Assembly: GCA_037783545.1 (NCBI GenBank)
Contig: JBBELK010001193.1
Span: forward strand, 87,202-151,201
Origin: Henricia sp. BOLD:AAB3569
Taxonomy: Eukaryota > Echinodermata > Asteroidea > Spinulosida > Echinasteridae
Direction: 5' to 3'
DNA: 64,000 nt
In this document: positions 21,401 through 35,100 of the stretch, in pieces
Numbering within the stretch: the stretch's first letter is position 1
Layout: every line of letters starts with the position of its first letter
Made by a program: the position numbers and the translations under genes
The notes under the pieces: generated by a model
The model's database searches: none
What the model was told of the DNA's origin: nothing
Seen by the model: the letters and a program-made list of their open reading frames with translations, nothing else

Positions 21401-23114
21401 GCTGGTGTACATTTCTACGGCCGTTGACTCACCCCAGATTGTGACGGGAATTAGGTCAAAGTGTGTCCCAAATGCCGGCAAATTTGGAAATCAAGGAATT
21501 TTCCAACCAACTTCAAATTTTGCATGCTCCAAACTGTATATATTCCGCACTTGTCATGCAAAATTGACAGATTTTCGCTGGGAAATGACGGAGAAATTTC
21601 AGAGTTTAGGGAAAACGGAGCTCGGCTGCGTGGTTATTCCCCTAACCGTGGCTGTTGGGACACCCTGCGCATGCGCCGCGCTGGTGTACATTTGTACGGC
21701 CGTTGACTCACCTCAGATTGTGACGGGAATTAGGTCAAAGTGTGTCCCAAATGCCGGCAAATTTGGAAATCAAGGAATTTTCCAACCAACTTCAAATTTT
21801 GCATGCTCCAAACTGTATATATCACTTGTCATGCAAAATTGACAGATTTTCGCTGGGAAATGACGGAGAAATTTCAGAGTTTAGGGAAAACGGATCTCGG
21901 CTGCGTGGTTATTCCCCTAACCGTGGCTGTTGGGACACCCTGCGCCGCGCTGGTGTACATTTGTACGGCCGTTGACTCACCCCAGATTGTGACGAGAATT
22001 AGGTCAAAGTGTGTCCCAAATGCCGGCAAATTTGGAAATCAAGGAATTTTCCAACCAACTTCAAATTTTGCATGCTCCAAACTGTATATATTCCGCACTT
22101 GTCATGCAAAATTGACAGGTTTTCGCTGGGAAATGACGGAGAAATTTCAGAGTTTAGGGAAAACGGAGCTCGGCTGCGTGGTTATTCCCCAAACCGTGGC
22201 TGTTGGGACACCCTGCGCATGCTCCGCGCTGGTGTACATTTGTACGGCCGTTGACTCACCCCAGATTGTGACGGGAATTAGGTCAAAGTGTGTCCCAAAT
22301 GCCGGCAAATTTGGAAATCAAGGAATTTTCCAACCAACTTCAAATTTTGCATGCTCCAAACTGTATATATTCCGCACTTGTCATGCAAAATTGACAGATT
22401 TTCGCTGGGAAATGACGGAGAAATTTCAGAGTTTAGGGAAAACGGAGCTCGGCTGCGTGGTTATTCCCCTAACCGTGGCTGTTGGGACACCCTGCGCATG
22501 CGCTGGTGTACATTTCTACGGCCGTTGACTCACCCCAGATTGTGACGGGAATTAGGTCAAAGTGTGTCCCAAATGCCGGCAAATTTGGAAATCAAGGAAT
22601 TTTCCAACCAACTTCAAATTTTGCATTCTCCAAACTGTATATATTCCGCACTTGTCATGCAAAATTGACAGATTTTCGCTGGGAAATGACGGAGAAATTC
22701 CAGAGTTTAGGGAAAACGGAGCTCGGCTGCGTGGTTATTCCCCTAACCGTGGCTGTTGGGACACCCTGCGCATGCGCCGCGCTGGTGTACATTTGTACGG
22801 CCGTTGACTCACCCCAGATTGTGACGGGAATTAGGTCAAAGTGTGTCCCAAATGCCGGCAAATTTGGAAATCAAGGAATTTTCCAACCAACTTCAAATTT
22901 TGCATGCTCCAAACTGTATATATTCCGCACTTGTCATGCAAAATTGACAGGTTTTCGCTGGGAAATGACGGAGAAATTTCAGAGTTTAGGGAAAACGGAG
23001 CTCGGCTGCGTGGTTATTCCCCTAACCGTGGCTGTTGGGACACCCTGCGCATGCGCTGGTGTACATTTCTACGGCCGTTGACTCACCCCAGATTGTGACG
23101 GGAATTAGGTCAAA

Positions 23115-25595
23115 GTGTGTCCCAAATGCCGGCAAATTTGGAAATCAAGGAATTTTCCAACCAACTTCAAATTGTGCATGCTCCAAACTGTATATATTCC
23201 GCACTTGTCATGCAAAATTGACAGATTTTCGCTGGGAAATGACGGAGAAATTTCAGAGTTTAGGGAAAACGGAGCTCGGCTGAGTGGTTATTCCCCTAAC
23301 CGTGGCTGTTGGGACACCCTGCGCATGCGCCGCGCTGGTGTACATTTGTACGGCCGTTGACTCACCCCAGATTGTGACGGGAATTAGGTCAAAGTGTGTC
23401 CCAAATGCCGGCAAATTTGGAAATCAAGGAATTTTCCAACCAACTTCAAATTTTGCATGCCCCAAACTGTATATATCACTTGTCATGCAAAATTGACAGA
23501 TTTTCGCTGGGAAATGACGGAGAAATTTCAGAGTTTAGGGAAAACGGATCTCGGCTGCGTGGTTATTCCCCTAACCGTGGCTGTTGGGACACCCTGCGCC
23601 GCGCTGGTGTACATTTGTACGGCCGTTGACTCACCCCAGATTGTGACGGGAATTAGGTCAAAGTGTGTCCCAAATGCCGGCAAATTTGGAAATCAAGGAA
23701 TTTTCCAACCAACTTCAAATTTTGCATGCTCCAAACTGTATATATTCCGCACTTGTCATGCAAAATTGACAGGTTTTCGCTGGGAAATGACGGAGAAATT
23801 TCAGAGTTTAGGGAAAACGGAGCTCTGCTGCGTGGTTATTCCCCAAACCGTGGCTGTTGGGACACCCTGCGCATGCGCCGCGCTGGTGTACATTTGTACG
23901 GCCGTTGACTCACCCCAGATTGTGACGGGAATTAGGTCAAAGTGTGTCCCAAATGCCGGCAAATTTGGAAATCAAGGAATTTTCCAACCAACTTCAAATT
24001 TTGCATGCTCCAAACTGTATATATTCCGCACTTGTCATGCAAAATTGACAGATTTTCGCTGGGAAATGACGGAGAAATTTCAGAGTTTAGGGAAAACGGA
24101 GCTCGGCTGCGTGGTTATTCCCCTAACCGTGGCTGTTGGGACACCCTGCGCATGCGCTGGTGTACATTTCTACGGCCGTTGACTCACCCCAGATTGTGAC
24201 GGGAATTAGGTCAAAGTGTGTCCCAAATGCCGGCAAATTTGGAAATCAAGGAATTTTCCAACCAACTTCAAATTTTGCATGCTCCAAACTGTATATATTC
24301 CGCACTTGTCATGCAAAATTGACAGATTTTCGCTGGGAAATGACGGAGAAATTTCAGAGTTTAGGGAAAACGGAGCTCGGCTGCGTGGTTATTCCCCTAA
24401 CCGTGGCTGTTGGGACACCCTGCGCATGCGCCGCGCTGGTGTACATTTGTACGGCCGTTGACTCACCCCAGATTGTGACGGGAATTAGGTCAAAGTGTGT
24501 CCCAAATGCCGGCAAATTTGGAAATCAAGGAATTTTCCAACCAACTTCAAATTTTGCATGCTCCAAACTGTATATATTCCGCACTTGTCATGCAAAATTG
24601 ACAGATTTTCGCTGGGAAATGACGGAGAAATTTCAGAGTTTAGGGAAAACGGAGCTCGGCTGCGTGGTTATTCCCCAAACCGTGGCTGTTGGGACACCCT
24701 GCGCATGCGCCGCGCTGGTGTACATTTGTACGGCCGTTGACTCACCCCAGATTGTGACGGGAATTAGGTCAAAGTGTGTCCCAAATGCCGGCAAATTTGG
24801 AAATCAAGGAATTTTCCAACCAACTTCAAATTTTGCATGCTCCAAACTGTATATATTCCGCACTTGTCATGCAAAATTGACAGATTTTCGCTGGGAAATG
24901 ACGGAGAAATTTCAGAGTTTAGGGAAAACGGAGCTCGGCTGCGTGGTTATTCCCCTAACCGTGGCTGTTGGGACACCCTGCGCATGCGCTGGTGTACATT
25001 TCTACGGCCGTTGACTCACCCCAGATTGTGACGGGAATTAGGTCAAAGTGTGTCCCAAATGCCGGCAAATTTGGAAATCAAGGAATTTTCCAACCAACTT
25101 CAAATTTTGCATGCTCCAAACTGTATATATTCCGCACTTGTCATGCAAAATTGACAGATTTTCGCTGGGAAATGACGGATAAATTTCAGAGTTTAGGGAA
25201 AACGGAGCTCGGCTGCGTGGTTATTCCCCTAACCGTGGCTGTTGGGACACCCTGCGCATGCGCTGGTGTACATTTCTACGGCCGTTGACTCACCCCAGAT
25301 TGTGACGGGAATTAGGTCAAAGTGTGTCCCAAATGCCGGCAAATTTGGAAATCAAGGAATTTTCCAACCAACTTCAAATTTTGCATGCTCCAAACTGTAT
25401 ATATTCCGCACTTGTCATGCAAAATTGACAGATTTTCGCTGGGAAATGACGGAGAAATTTCAGAGTTTAGGGAAAACGGAGCTCGGCTGCGTGGTTATTC
25501 CCCTAACCGTGGCTGTTGGGACACCCTGCGCATGCGCTGGTGTACATTTCTACGGCCGTTGACTCACCCCAGATTGTGACGGGAATTAGGTCAAA
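23115..25595 (+). repeat. 2481-bp nonamer higher-order unit
   Basis: Nine monomers (279, 269, 279, 274, 279, 279, 274, 274, 274 bp) between two copies of a doubly marked monomer pair: CAAATTGTGCATG with CTGAGTGGTT, then CATGCCCCAAACTG. The same marked pair starts again at 30245 and 31619, there spaced by 1374 bp (five monomers). Confidence 0.8.
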
Positions 25596-28500
25596 GTGTG
25601 TCCCAAATGCCGGCAAATTTGGAAATCAAGGAATTTTCCAACCAACTTCAAATTGTGCATGCTCCAAACTGTATATATTCCGCACTTGTCATGCAAAATT
25701 GACAGATTTTCGCTGGGAAATGACGGAGAAATTTCAGAGTTTAGGGAAAACGGAGCTCGGCTGAGTGGTTATTCCCCTAACCGTGGCTGTTGGGACACCC
25801 TGCGCATGCGCCGCGCTGGTGTACATTTGTACGGCCGTTGACTCACCCCAGATTGTGACGGGAATTAGGTCAAAGTGTGTCCCAAATGCCGGCAAATTTG
25901 GAAATCAAGGAATTTTCCAACCAACTTCAAATTTTGCATGCCCCAAACTGTATATATCACTTGTCATGCAAAATTGACAGATTTTCGCTGGGAAATGACG
26001 GAGAAATTTCAGAGTTTAGGGAAAACGGATCTCGGCTGCGTGGTTATTCCCCTAACCGTGGCTGTTGGGACACCCTGCGCCGCGCTGGTGTACATTTGTA
26101 CGGCCGTTGACTCACCCCAGATTGTGACGGGAATTAGGTCAAAGTGTGTCCCAAATGCCGGCAAATTTGGAAATCAAGGAATTTTCCAACCAACTTCAAA
26201 TTTTGCATGCTCCAAACTGTATATATTCCGCACTTGTCATGCAAAATTGACAGGTTTTCGCTGGGAAATGACGGAGAAATTTCAGAGTTTAGGGAAAACG
26301 GAGCTCGGCTGCGTGGTTATTCCCCAAACCGTGGCTGTTGGGACACCCTGCGCATGCGCCGCGCTGGTGTACATTTGTACGGCCGTTGACTCACCCCAGA
26401 TTGTGACGGGAATTAGGTCAAAGTGTGTCCCAAATGCCGGCAAATTTGGAAATCAAGGAATTTTCCAACCAACTTCAAATTTTGCATGCTCCAAACTGTA
26501 TATATTCCGCACTTGTCACGCAAAATTGACAGATTTTCGCTGGGAAATGACGGAGAAATTTCAGAGTTTAGGGAAAACGGAGCTCGGCTGCGTGGTTATT
26601 CCCCTAACCGTGGCTGTTGGGACACCCTGCGCATGCGCTGGTGTACATTTCTACGGCCGTTGACTCACCCCAGATTGTGACGGGAATTAGGTCAAAGTGT
26701 GTCCCAAATGCCGGCAAATTTGGAAATCAAGGAATTTTCCAACCAACTTCAAATTTTGCATGCTCCAAACTGTATATATTCCGCACTTGTCATGCAAAAT
26801 TGACAGATTTTCGCTGGGAAATGACGGAGAAATTTCAGAGTTTAGGGAAAACGGAGCTCGGCTGCGTGGTTATTCCCCTAACCGTGGCTGTTGGGACACC
26901 CTGCGCATGCGCCGCGCTGGTGTACATTTGTACGGCCGTTGACTCACCCCAGATTGTGACGGGAATTAGGTCAAAGTGTGTCCCAAATGCCGGCAAATTT
27001 GGAAATCAAGGAATTTTCCAACCAACTTCAAATTTTGCATGCTCCAAACTGTATATATTCCGCACTTGTCATGCAAAATTGACAGATTTTCGCTGGGAAA
27101 TGACGGAGAAATTTCAGAGTTTAGGGAAAACGGAGCTCGGCTGCGTGGTTATTCCCCAAACCGTGGCTGTTGGGACACCCTGCGCATGCGCCGCGCTGGT
27201 GTACATTTGTACGGCCGTTGACTCACCCCAGATTGTGACGGGAATTAGGTCAAAGTGTGTCCCAAATGCCGGCAAATTTGGAAATCAAGGAATTTTCCAA
27301 CCAACTTCAAATTTTGCATGCTCCAAACTGTATATATTCCGCACTTGTCATGCAAAATTGACAGATTTTCGCTGGGAAATGACGGAGAAATTTCAGAGTT
27401 TAGGGAAAACGGAGCTCGGCTGCGTGGTTATTCCCCTAACCGTGGCTGTTGGGACACCCTGCACATGCGCTGGTGTACATTTCTACGGCCGTTGACTCAC
27501 CCCAGATTGTGACGGGAATTAGGTCAAAGTGTGTCCCAAATGCCGGCAAATTTGGAAATCAAGGAATTTTCCAACCAACTTCAAATTTTGCATGCTCCAA
27601 ACTGTATATATTCCGCACTTGTCATGCAAAATTGACAGATTTTCGCTGGGAAATGACGGAGAAATTTCAGAGTTTAGGGAAAACGGAGCTCGGCTGCGTG
27701 GTTATTCCCCTAACCGTGGCTGTTGGGACACCCTGCGCATGCGCTGGTGTACATTTCTACGGCCGTTGACTCACCCCAGATTGTGACGGGAATTAGGTCA
27801 AAGTGTGTCCCAAATGCCGTCAAATTTGGAAATCAAGGAATTTTCCAACCAACTTCAAATTTTGCATGCTCCAAACTGTATATATTCCGCACTTGTCATG
27901 CAAAATTGACAGATTTTCGCTGGGAAATGACGGAGAAATTTCAGAGTTTAGGGAAAACGGAGCTCGGCTGCGTGGTTATTCCCCTAACCGTGGCTGTTGG
28001 GACACCCTGCGCATGCGCCGCGCTGGTGTACATTTGTACGGCCGTTGACTCACCCCAGATTGTGACGGGAATTAGGTCAAAGTGTGTCCCAAATGCCGGC
28101 AAATTTGGAAATCAAGGAATTTTCCAACCAACTTCAAATTTTGCATGCTCCAAACTGTATATATTCCGCACTTGTCATGCAAAATTGACAGGTTTTCGCT
28201 GGGAAATGACGGAAAAATTTAAGAGTTTATGGAAAACGGAGCTCGGCTGCGTGGTTATTCCCCAAACCGTGGCTGTTGGGACACCCTGCGCATGCGCCGC
28301 GCTGGTGTACATTTGTACGGCCGTTGACTCACCCCAGATTGTGACGGGAATTAGGTCAAAGTGTGTCCCAAATGCCGGCAAATTTGGAAATCAAGGAATT
28401 TTCCAACCAACTTCAAATTTTGCATGCTCCAAACTGTATATATTCCGCACTTGTCATGCAAAATTGACAGATTTTCGCTGGGAAATGACGGAGAAATTTC

Positions 28501-28652
28501 AGAGTTTAGGGAAAACGGAGCTCGGCTGCGTGGTTATTCCCCTAACCGTGGCTGTTGGGACACCCTGCGCATGCGCTGGTGTACATTTCTACGGCCGTTG
28601 ACTCACCCCAGATTGTGACGGGAATTAGGTCAAAGTGTGTCCCAAATGCCGG

Positions 28653-28692
28653 TGTCGCGTGAAAATTTAACCGCCATGTAAATTTATCCGGG
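28653..28692 (+). repeat. Left terminal inverted repeat of the 507-bp transposon
   Basis: Begins TGTCGCGTGA and contains ACCGCCATGTAAATT and TCCGGG. It pairs with 29120-29159 at 35 of 40 positions. Confidence 0.88.
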
Positions 28693-28711
28693 ATGACCAA
28701 ATTTGGTCATC
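28692..28711. repeat. 20-bp perfect palindrome inside the transposon
   Basis: GATGACCAAA followed directly by its reverse complement TTTGGTCATC, just inside the left terminal repeat. It could be a subterminal protein-binding site; no partner copy is seen at the right end. Confidence 0.6.
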
Positions 28712-29119
28712 TACGTAATGCAACGTCATGCGCACTGCATAACCAAAGTGCACCGCTTCGTGCTGTGCTGAATCTTCCGGCTCAGCATGTACAGTGTACA
28801 CTACGCACGGTAGCATGCACGTACGTACACACATACATATTTGCACGTGGCGCATCTCAATCTTTTCAGCGCGAAACTTATAATCACCGACTGCGGTATA
28901 GGCTAGGTACGTGTGAAAAAGGGTACGGGTGAAAAAAGGTTGCACGCATGCACACGAAAGGGTAGTAATGCTCACACAGCCAAGGCAGACGTACATACGT
29001 GAACATGTTTTGTTTTTGTACAGCGCTATACATGCCGTTCGTATTGAGTATCCGGAAGTGTGAGCACGCACGGAATGAAATACATTCACCGCTACGTGCT
29101 GGAAATTCCTATTGCGCCA

Positions 29120-29159
29120 CCCGGAAGAATTTACATGGCGGTAACATTTACACGCGACA
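29120..29159 (-). repeat. Right terminal inverted repeat of the 507-bp transposon
   Basis: Read on the minus strand it begins TGTCGCGTGT and contains ACCGCCATGTAAATT. The mismatches to the left arm are scattered single bases, suggesting an old family. Confidence 0.88.
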
Positions 29160-32100
29160 CCGGCAAATTTGGAAATCAAGGAATTTTCCAACCAACTTCA
29201 AATTTTGCATGCTCCAAACTGTATATATTCCGCACTTGTCATGCAAAATTGACAGATTTTCGCTGGGAAATGACGGAGAAATTTCAGAGTTTAGGGAAAA
29301 CGGAGCTCGGCTGCGTGGTTATTCCCCTAACCGTGGCTGTTGGGACACCCTGCGCATGCGCCGCGCTGGTGTACATTTGTACGGCCGTTGACTCACCCCA
29401 GATTGTGACGGGAATTAGGTCAAAGTGTGTCCCAAATGCCGGCAAATTTGGAAATCGAGGAATTTTCCAACCAACTTCAAATTTTGCATGCTCCAAACTG
29501 TATATATTCCGCACTTGTCATGCAAAATTGACAGATTTTCGCTGGGAAATGACGGAGAAATTTCAGAGTTTAGGGAAAACGGAGCTCGGCTGCGTGGTTA
29601 TTCCCCTAACCGTGGCTGTTGGGACACCCTGCGCCGCGCTGGTGTACATTTGTACGGCCGTTGACTCACCCCAGATTGTGACGGGAATTAGGTCAAAGTG
29701 TGTCCCAAATGCCGGCAAATTTGGAAATCGAGGAATTTTCCAACCAACTTCAAATTTTGCATGCTCCAAACTGTATATATTCCGCACTTGTCATGCAAAA
29801 TTGACAGATTTTCGCTGGGAAATGACGGAGAAATTTTAGAGTTTAGAGAAAACGGAGCTCGGCTGCGTGGTTATTCCCCTAACCGTGGCTGTTGGGACAC
29901 CCTGCGCCGCGCTGGTGTACATTTGTACGGCCGTTGACTCACCCCAGATTGTGACGGGAATTAGGTCAAAGTGTGTCCCAAATGCCGGCAAATTTGGAAA
30001 TCAAGGAATTTTCCAACCAACTTCAAATTTTGCATGCTCCAAACTGTATATATTCCGCACTTGTCATGCAAAATTGACAGATTTTCGCTGGGAAATGACG
30101 GAGAAATTTCAGAGTTTAGGGAAAACGGAGCTCGGCTGCGTGGTTATTCCACTAACCGTGGCTGTTGGGACACCCTGCGCATGCGCTGGTGTACATTTCT
30201 ACGGCCGTTGACTCACCCCAGATTGTGACGGGAATTAGGTCAAAGTGTGTCCCAAATGCCGGCAAATTTGGAAATCAAGGAATTTTCCAACCAACTTCAA
30301 ATTGTGCATGCTCCAAACTGTATATATTCCGCACTTGTCATGCAAAATTGACAGATTTTCGCTGGGAAATGACGGAGAAATTTCAGAGTTTAGGGAAAAC
30401 GGAGCTCGGCTGAGTGGTTATTCCCCTAACCGTGGCTGTTGGGACACCCTGCGCATGCGCCGCGCTGGTGTACATTTGTACGGCCGTTGACTCACCCCAG
30501 ATTGTGACGGGAATTAGGTCAAAGTGTGTCCCAAATGCCGGCAAATTTGGAAATCAAGGAATTTTCCAACCAACTTCAAATTTTGCATGCCCCAAACTGT
30601 ATATATCACTTGTCATGCAAAATTGACAGATTTTCGCTGGGAAATGACGGAGAAATTTCAGAGTTTAGGGAAAACGGATCTCGGCTGCGTGGTTATTCCC
30701 CTAACCGTGGCTGTTGGGACACCCTGCGCCGCGCTGGTGTACATTTGTACGGCCGTTGACTCACCCCAGATTGTGACGGGAATTAGGTCAAAGTGTGTCC
30801 CAAATACCGGCAAATTTGGAAATCAAGGAATTTTCCAACCAACTTCAAATTTTGCATGCTCCAAACTGTATATATTCCGCACTTGTCATGCAAAATTGAC
30901 AGGTTTTCGCTGGGAAATGACGGAGAAATTTCAGAGTTTAGGGAAAACGGAGCTCGGCTGCGTGGTTATTCCCCTAACCGTGGCTGTTGGGACACCCTGC
31001 GCATGCGCCGCGCTGGTGTACATTTGTACGGCCGTTGACTCACCCCAGATTGTGACGGGAATTAGGTCAAAGTGTGTCCCAAATGCCGGCAAATTTGGAA
31101 ATCAAGAAATTTTCCAACCAACTTCAAATTTTGCATGCTCCAAACTGTATATATTCCGCACTTGTCATGCAAAATTGACAGATTTTCGCTGGGAAATGAC
31201 GGAGAAATTTCAGAGTTTAGGGAAAACGGAGCTCGGCTGCGTGGTTATTCCCCTAACCGTGGCTGTTGGGACACCCTGCGCCGCGCTGGTGTACATTTGT
31301 ACGGCCGTTGACTCACCCCAGATTGTGACGGGAATTAGGTCAAAGTGTGTCCCAAATGCCGGCAAATTTGGAAATCAAGGAATTTTCCAACCAACTTCAA
31401 ATTTTGCATGCTCCAAACTGTATATATTCCGCACTTGTCATGCAAAATTGACAGATTTTCGCTGGGAAATGACGGAGAAATTTCAGAGTTTAGGGAAAAC
31501 GGAGCTCGGCTGCGTGGTTATTCCACTAACCGTGGCTGTTGGGACACCCTGCGCATGCGCTGGTGTACATTTCTACGGCCGTTGACTCACCCCAGATTGT
31601 GACGGGAATTAGGTCAAAGTGTGTCCCAAATGCCGGCAAATTTGGAAATCAAGGAATTTTCCAACCAACTTCAAATTGTGCATGCTCCAAACTGTATATA
31701 TTCCGCACTTGTCATGCAAAATTGACAGATTTTCGCTGGGAAATGACGGAGAAATTTCAGAGTTTAGGGAAAACGGAGCTCGGCTGAGTGGTTATTCCCC
31801 TAACCGTGGCTGTTGGGACACCCTGCGCATGCGCCGCGCTGGTGTACATTTGTACGGCCGTTGACTCACCCCAGATTGTGACGGGAATTAGGTCAAAGTG
31901 TGTCCCAAATGCCGGCAAATTTGGAAATCAAGGAATTTTCCAACCAACTTCAAATTTTGCATGCCCCAAACTGTATATATCACTTGTCATGCAAAATTGA
32001 CAGATTTTCGCTGGGAAATGACGGAGAAATTTCAGAGTTTAGGGAAAACGGATCTCGGCTGCGTGGTTATTCCCCTAACCGTGGCTGTTGGGACACCCTG

Positions 32101-35100
32101 CGCCGCGCTGGTGTACATTTGTACGGCCGTTGACTCACCCCAGATTGTGACGGGAATTAGGTCAAAGTGTGTCCCAAATGCCGGCAAATTTGGAAATCAA
32201 GGAATTTTCCAACCAACTTCAAATTTTGCATGCTCCAAACTGTATATATTCCGCACTTGTCATGCAAAATTGACAGGTTTTCGCTGGGAAATGACGGAGA
32301 AATTTCAGAGTTTAGGGAAAACGGAGCTCGGCTGCGTGGTTATTCCCCTAACCGTGGCTGTTGGGACACCCTGCGCATGCGCCGCGCTGGTGTACATTTG
32401 TACGGCCGTTGACTCACCCCAGATTGTGACGGGAATTAGGTCAAAGTGTGTCCCAAATGCCGGCAAATTTGGAAATCAAGGAATTTTCCAACCAACTTCA
32501 AATTTTGCATGCTCCAAACTGTATATATTCCGCACTTGTCATGCAAAATTGACAGATTTTCGCTGGGAAATGACGGAGAAATTTCAGAGTTTAGGGAAAA
32601 CGGAGCTCGGCTGCGTGGTTATTCCCCAAACCGTGGCTGTTGGGACACCCTGCGCATGCGCCGCGCTGGTGTACATTTGTACGGCCGTTGACTCACCCCA
32701 GATTGTGACGGGAATTAGGTCAAAGTGTGTCCCAAATGCCGGCAAATTTGGAAATCAAGGAATTTTCCAACCAACTTCAAATTTTGCATGCTCCAAACTG
32801 TATATATTCCGCACTTGTCATGCAAAATTGACAGATTTTCGCTGGGAAATGACGGAGAAATTTCAGAGTTTAGGGAAAACGGAGCTCGGCTGCGTGGTTA
32901 TTCCCCTAACCGTGGCTGTTGGGACACCCTGCGCATGCGCTGGTGTACATTTCTACGGCCGTTGACTCACCCCAGATTGTGACGGGAATTAGGTCAAAGT
33001 GTGTCCCAAATGCCGGCAAATTTGGAAATCAAGGAATTTTCCAACCAACTTCAAATTTTGCATGCTCCAAACTGTATATATTCCGCACTTGTCATGCAAA
33101 ATTGACAGATTTTCGCTGGGAAATGACGGAGAAATTTCAGAGTTTAGGGAAAACGGAGCTCGGCTGCGTGGTTATTCCCCTAACCGTGGCTGTTGGGACA
33201 CCCTGCGCATGCGCTGGTGTACATTTCTACGGCCGTTGACTCACCCCAGATTGTGACGGGAATTAGGTCAAAGTGTGTCCCAAATGCCGGCAAATTTGGA
33301 AATCAAGGAATTTTCCAACCAACTTCAAATTTTGCATGCTCCAAACTGTATATATTCCGCACTTGTCATGCAAAATTGACAGATTTTCGCTGGGAAATGA
33401 CCTAGAAATTTCAGAGTTTAGGGAAAACGGAGCTCGGCTGCGTGGTTATTCCCCTAACCGTGGCTGTTGGGACACCCTGCGCCGCGCTGGTGTACATTTC
33501 TACGGCCGTTGACTCACCCCAGATTGTGACGGGAATTAGGTCAAAGTGTGTCCCAAATGCCGGCAAATTTGGAAATCAAGGAATTTTCCAACCAACTTCA
33601 AATTTTGCATGCTCCAAACTGTATATATTCCGCACTTGTCATGCAAAATTGACAGATTTTCGCTGGGAAATGACGGAGAAATTTCAGAGTTTAGGGAAAA
33701 CGGAGCTCGGCTGCGTGGTTATTCCCCTAACCGTGGCTGTTGGGACACCCTGCGCATGCGCTGGTGTACATTTCTACGGCCGTTGACTCACCCCAGATTG
33801 TGACGGGAATTAGGTCAAAGTGTGTCCCAAATGCCGGCAAATTTGGAAATCAAGGAATTTTCCAACCAACTTCAAATTTTGCATGCTCCAAACTGTATAT
33901 ATTCCGCACTTGTCATGCAAAATTGATAGATTTTCGCTGGGAAATGACGGAGAAATTTCAGAGTTTAGGGAAAACGGAGCTCGGCTGCGTGGTTATTCCC
34001 CTAACCGTGGCTGTTGGGACACCCTGCGCCGCGCTGGTGTACATTTGTACGGCCGTTGACTCACCCCAGATTGTGACGGGAATTAGGTCAAATTGTGTCC
34101 CAAATGCCGGCAAATTTGGAAATCAAGGAATTTTCCAACCAACTTCAAATTTTGCATGCTCCAAACTGTATATATTCCGCACTTGTCATGCAAAATTGAC
34201 AGATTTTCGCTGGGAAATGACGGAGAAATTTCAGAGTTTAGGGAAAACGGAGCTCGGCTGCGTGGTTATTCCCCTAACCGTGGCTGTTGGGACACCCTGC
34301 GCATGCGCCGCGCTGGTGTACATTTGTACGGCCGTTGACTCACCCCAGATTGTGACGGGAATTAGGTCAAAGTGTGTCCCAAATGCCGGCAAATTTGGAA
34401 ATCAAGGAATTTTCCAACCAACTTCAAATTTTGCATGCTCCAAACTGTATATATTCCGCACTTGTCATGCAAAATTGTCAGATTTTCGCTAGGAAATGAC
34501 GGAGAAATTTCAGAGTTTAGGGAAAACGGAGCTCGGCTGCGTGGTTATTCCCCTAACCGTGGCTGTTGGGACACCCTGCGCCGCGCTGGTGTACATTTGT
34601 ACGGCCGTTGACTCACCCCAGATTGTGACGGGAATTAGGTGAAAGAGTGTCCCAAATGCCGGCAAATTTGGAAATCAAGGAATTTTCCAACCAACTTCAA
34701 ATTTTGCATGCTCCAAACTGTATATATTCCGCACTTGTCATGCAAAATTGACAGATTTTCGCTGGGAAATGACGGAGAAATTTCGGAGTTTAGGGAAAAC
34801 GGAGCTCGGCTGCGTGGTTATTCCCCTAACCGTGGCTGTTGGGACACCCTGCGCATGCGCTGGTGTACATTTCTACGGCCGTTGACTCACCCCAGATTGT
34901 GACGGGAATTAGGTCAAAGTGTGTCCCAAATGCCGGCAAATTTGGAAATCAAGGAATTTTCCAACCAACTTCAAATTTTGCATGCTCCAAACTGTATATA
35001 TTCCGCACTTGTCATGCAAAATTGACAGATTTTCGCTGGGAAATAACGGAGAAATTTCAGAGTTTAGGGAAAACGGAGCTCGGCTGCATGGTTATTCCCC

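Larger units (their letters stand above)
12066..28652 (+). repeat. Satellite array, block 3 (about 60 monomers) with nested higher-order repeats
   Basis: Monomers of 273, 274 and 279 bp plus a 269-bp form that lacks TCCG in the TATATATTCCGCAC segment. The order 279-269-279-274 recurs as a 1101-bp tetramer, for example 13212-14312 and 14313-15412. These two copies share rare changes such as CATGCCAAATTG and GTGCTTGTTGGG. A 1924-bp heptamer is marked by CACCCAAGATTG at 16483 and 18407, followed by GCAAGTTTTGG. A 2481-bp nonamer is marked by CAAATTGTGCATG plus CTGAGTGGTT (monomers starting 23115 and 25596). These nested registers show repeated unequal exchange or conversion of multi-monomer blocks. 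Confidence 0.97.
28653..29159. mobile_element. Non-autonomous DNA transposon (MITE), Ginger1-like termini
   Basis: A 507-bp insertion in one 279-bp monomer. Both sides carry CCGG (28649-28652 and 29160-29163) where the intact monomer has one; removing 511 bp restores a 279-bp monomer exactly. The termini are inverted repeats of about 40 bp starting TGTCGCGTG, matching at 35 of 40 positions. No credible transposase frame is present. A TGT-N-R terminus with a 4-bp target duplication agrees with what I recall of Ginger1 elements, whose transposase resembles Gypsy integrase. Other superfamilies with 4-bp duplications are possible, so the transposon call is strong and the family call tentative. 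Confidence 0.88.

Noticed and set aside
12391..28635. CRISPR array
   Set aside because: The repeats are contiguous monomers of about 274 bp with no unique spacers, in a eukaryotic setting.
28667..29191. 174-codon minus-strand ORF across the 507-bp transposon
   Set aside because: It runs from satellite through both terminal repeats, with no transposase motif; it is chance.
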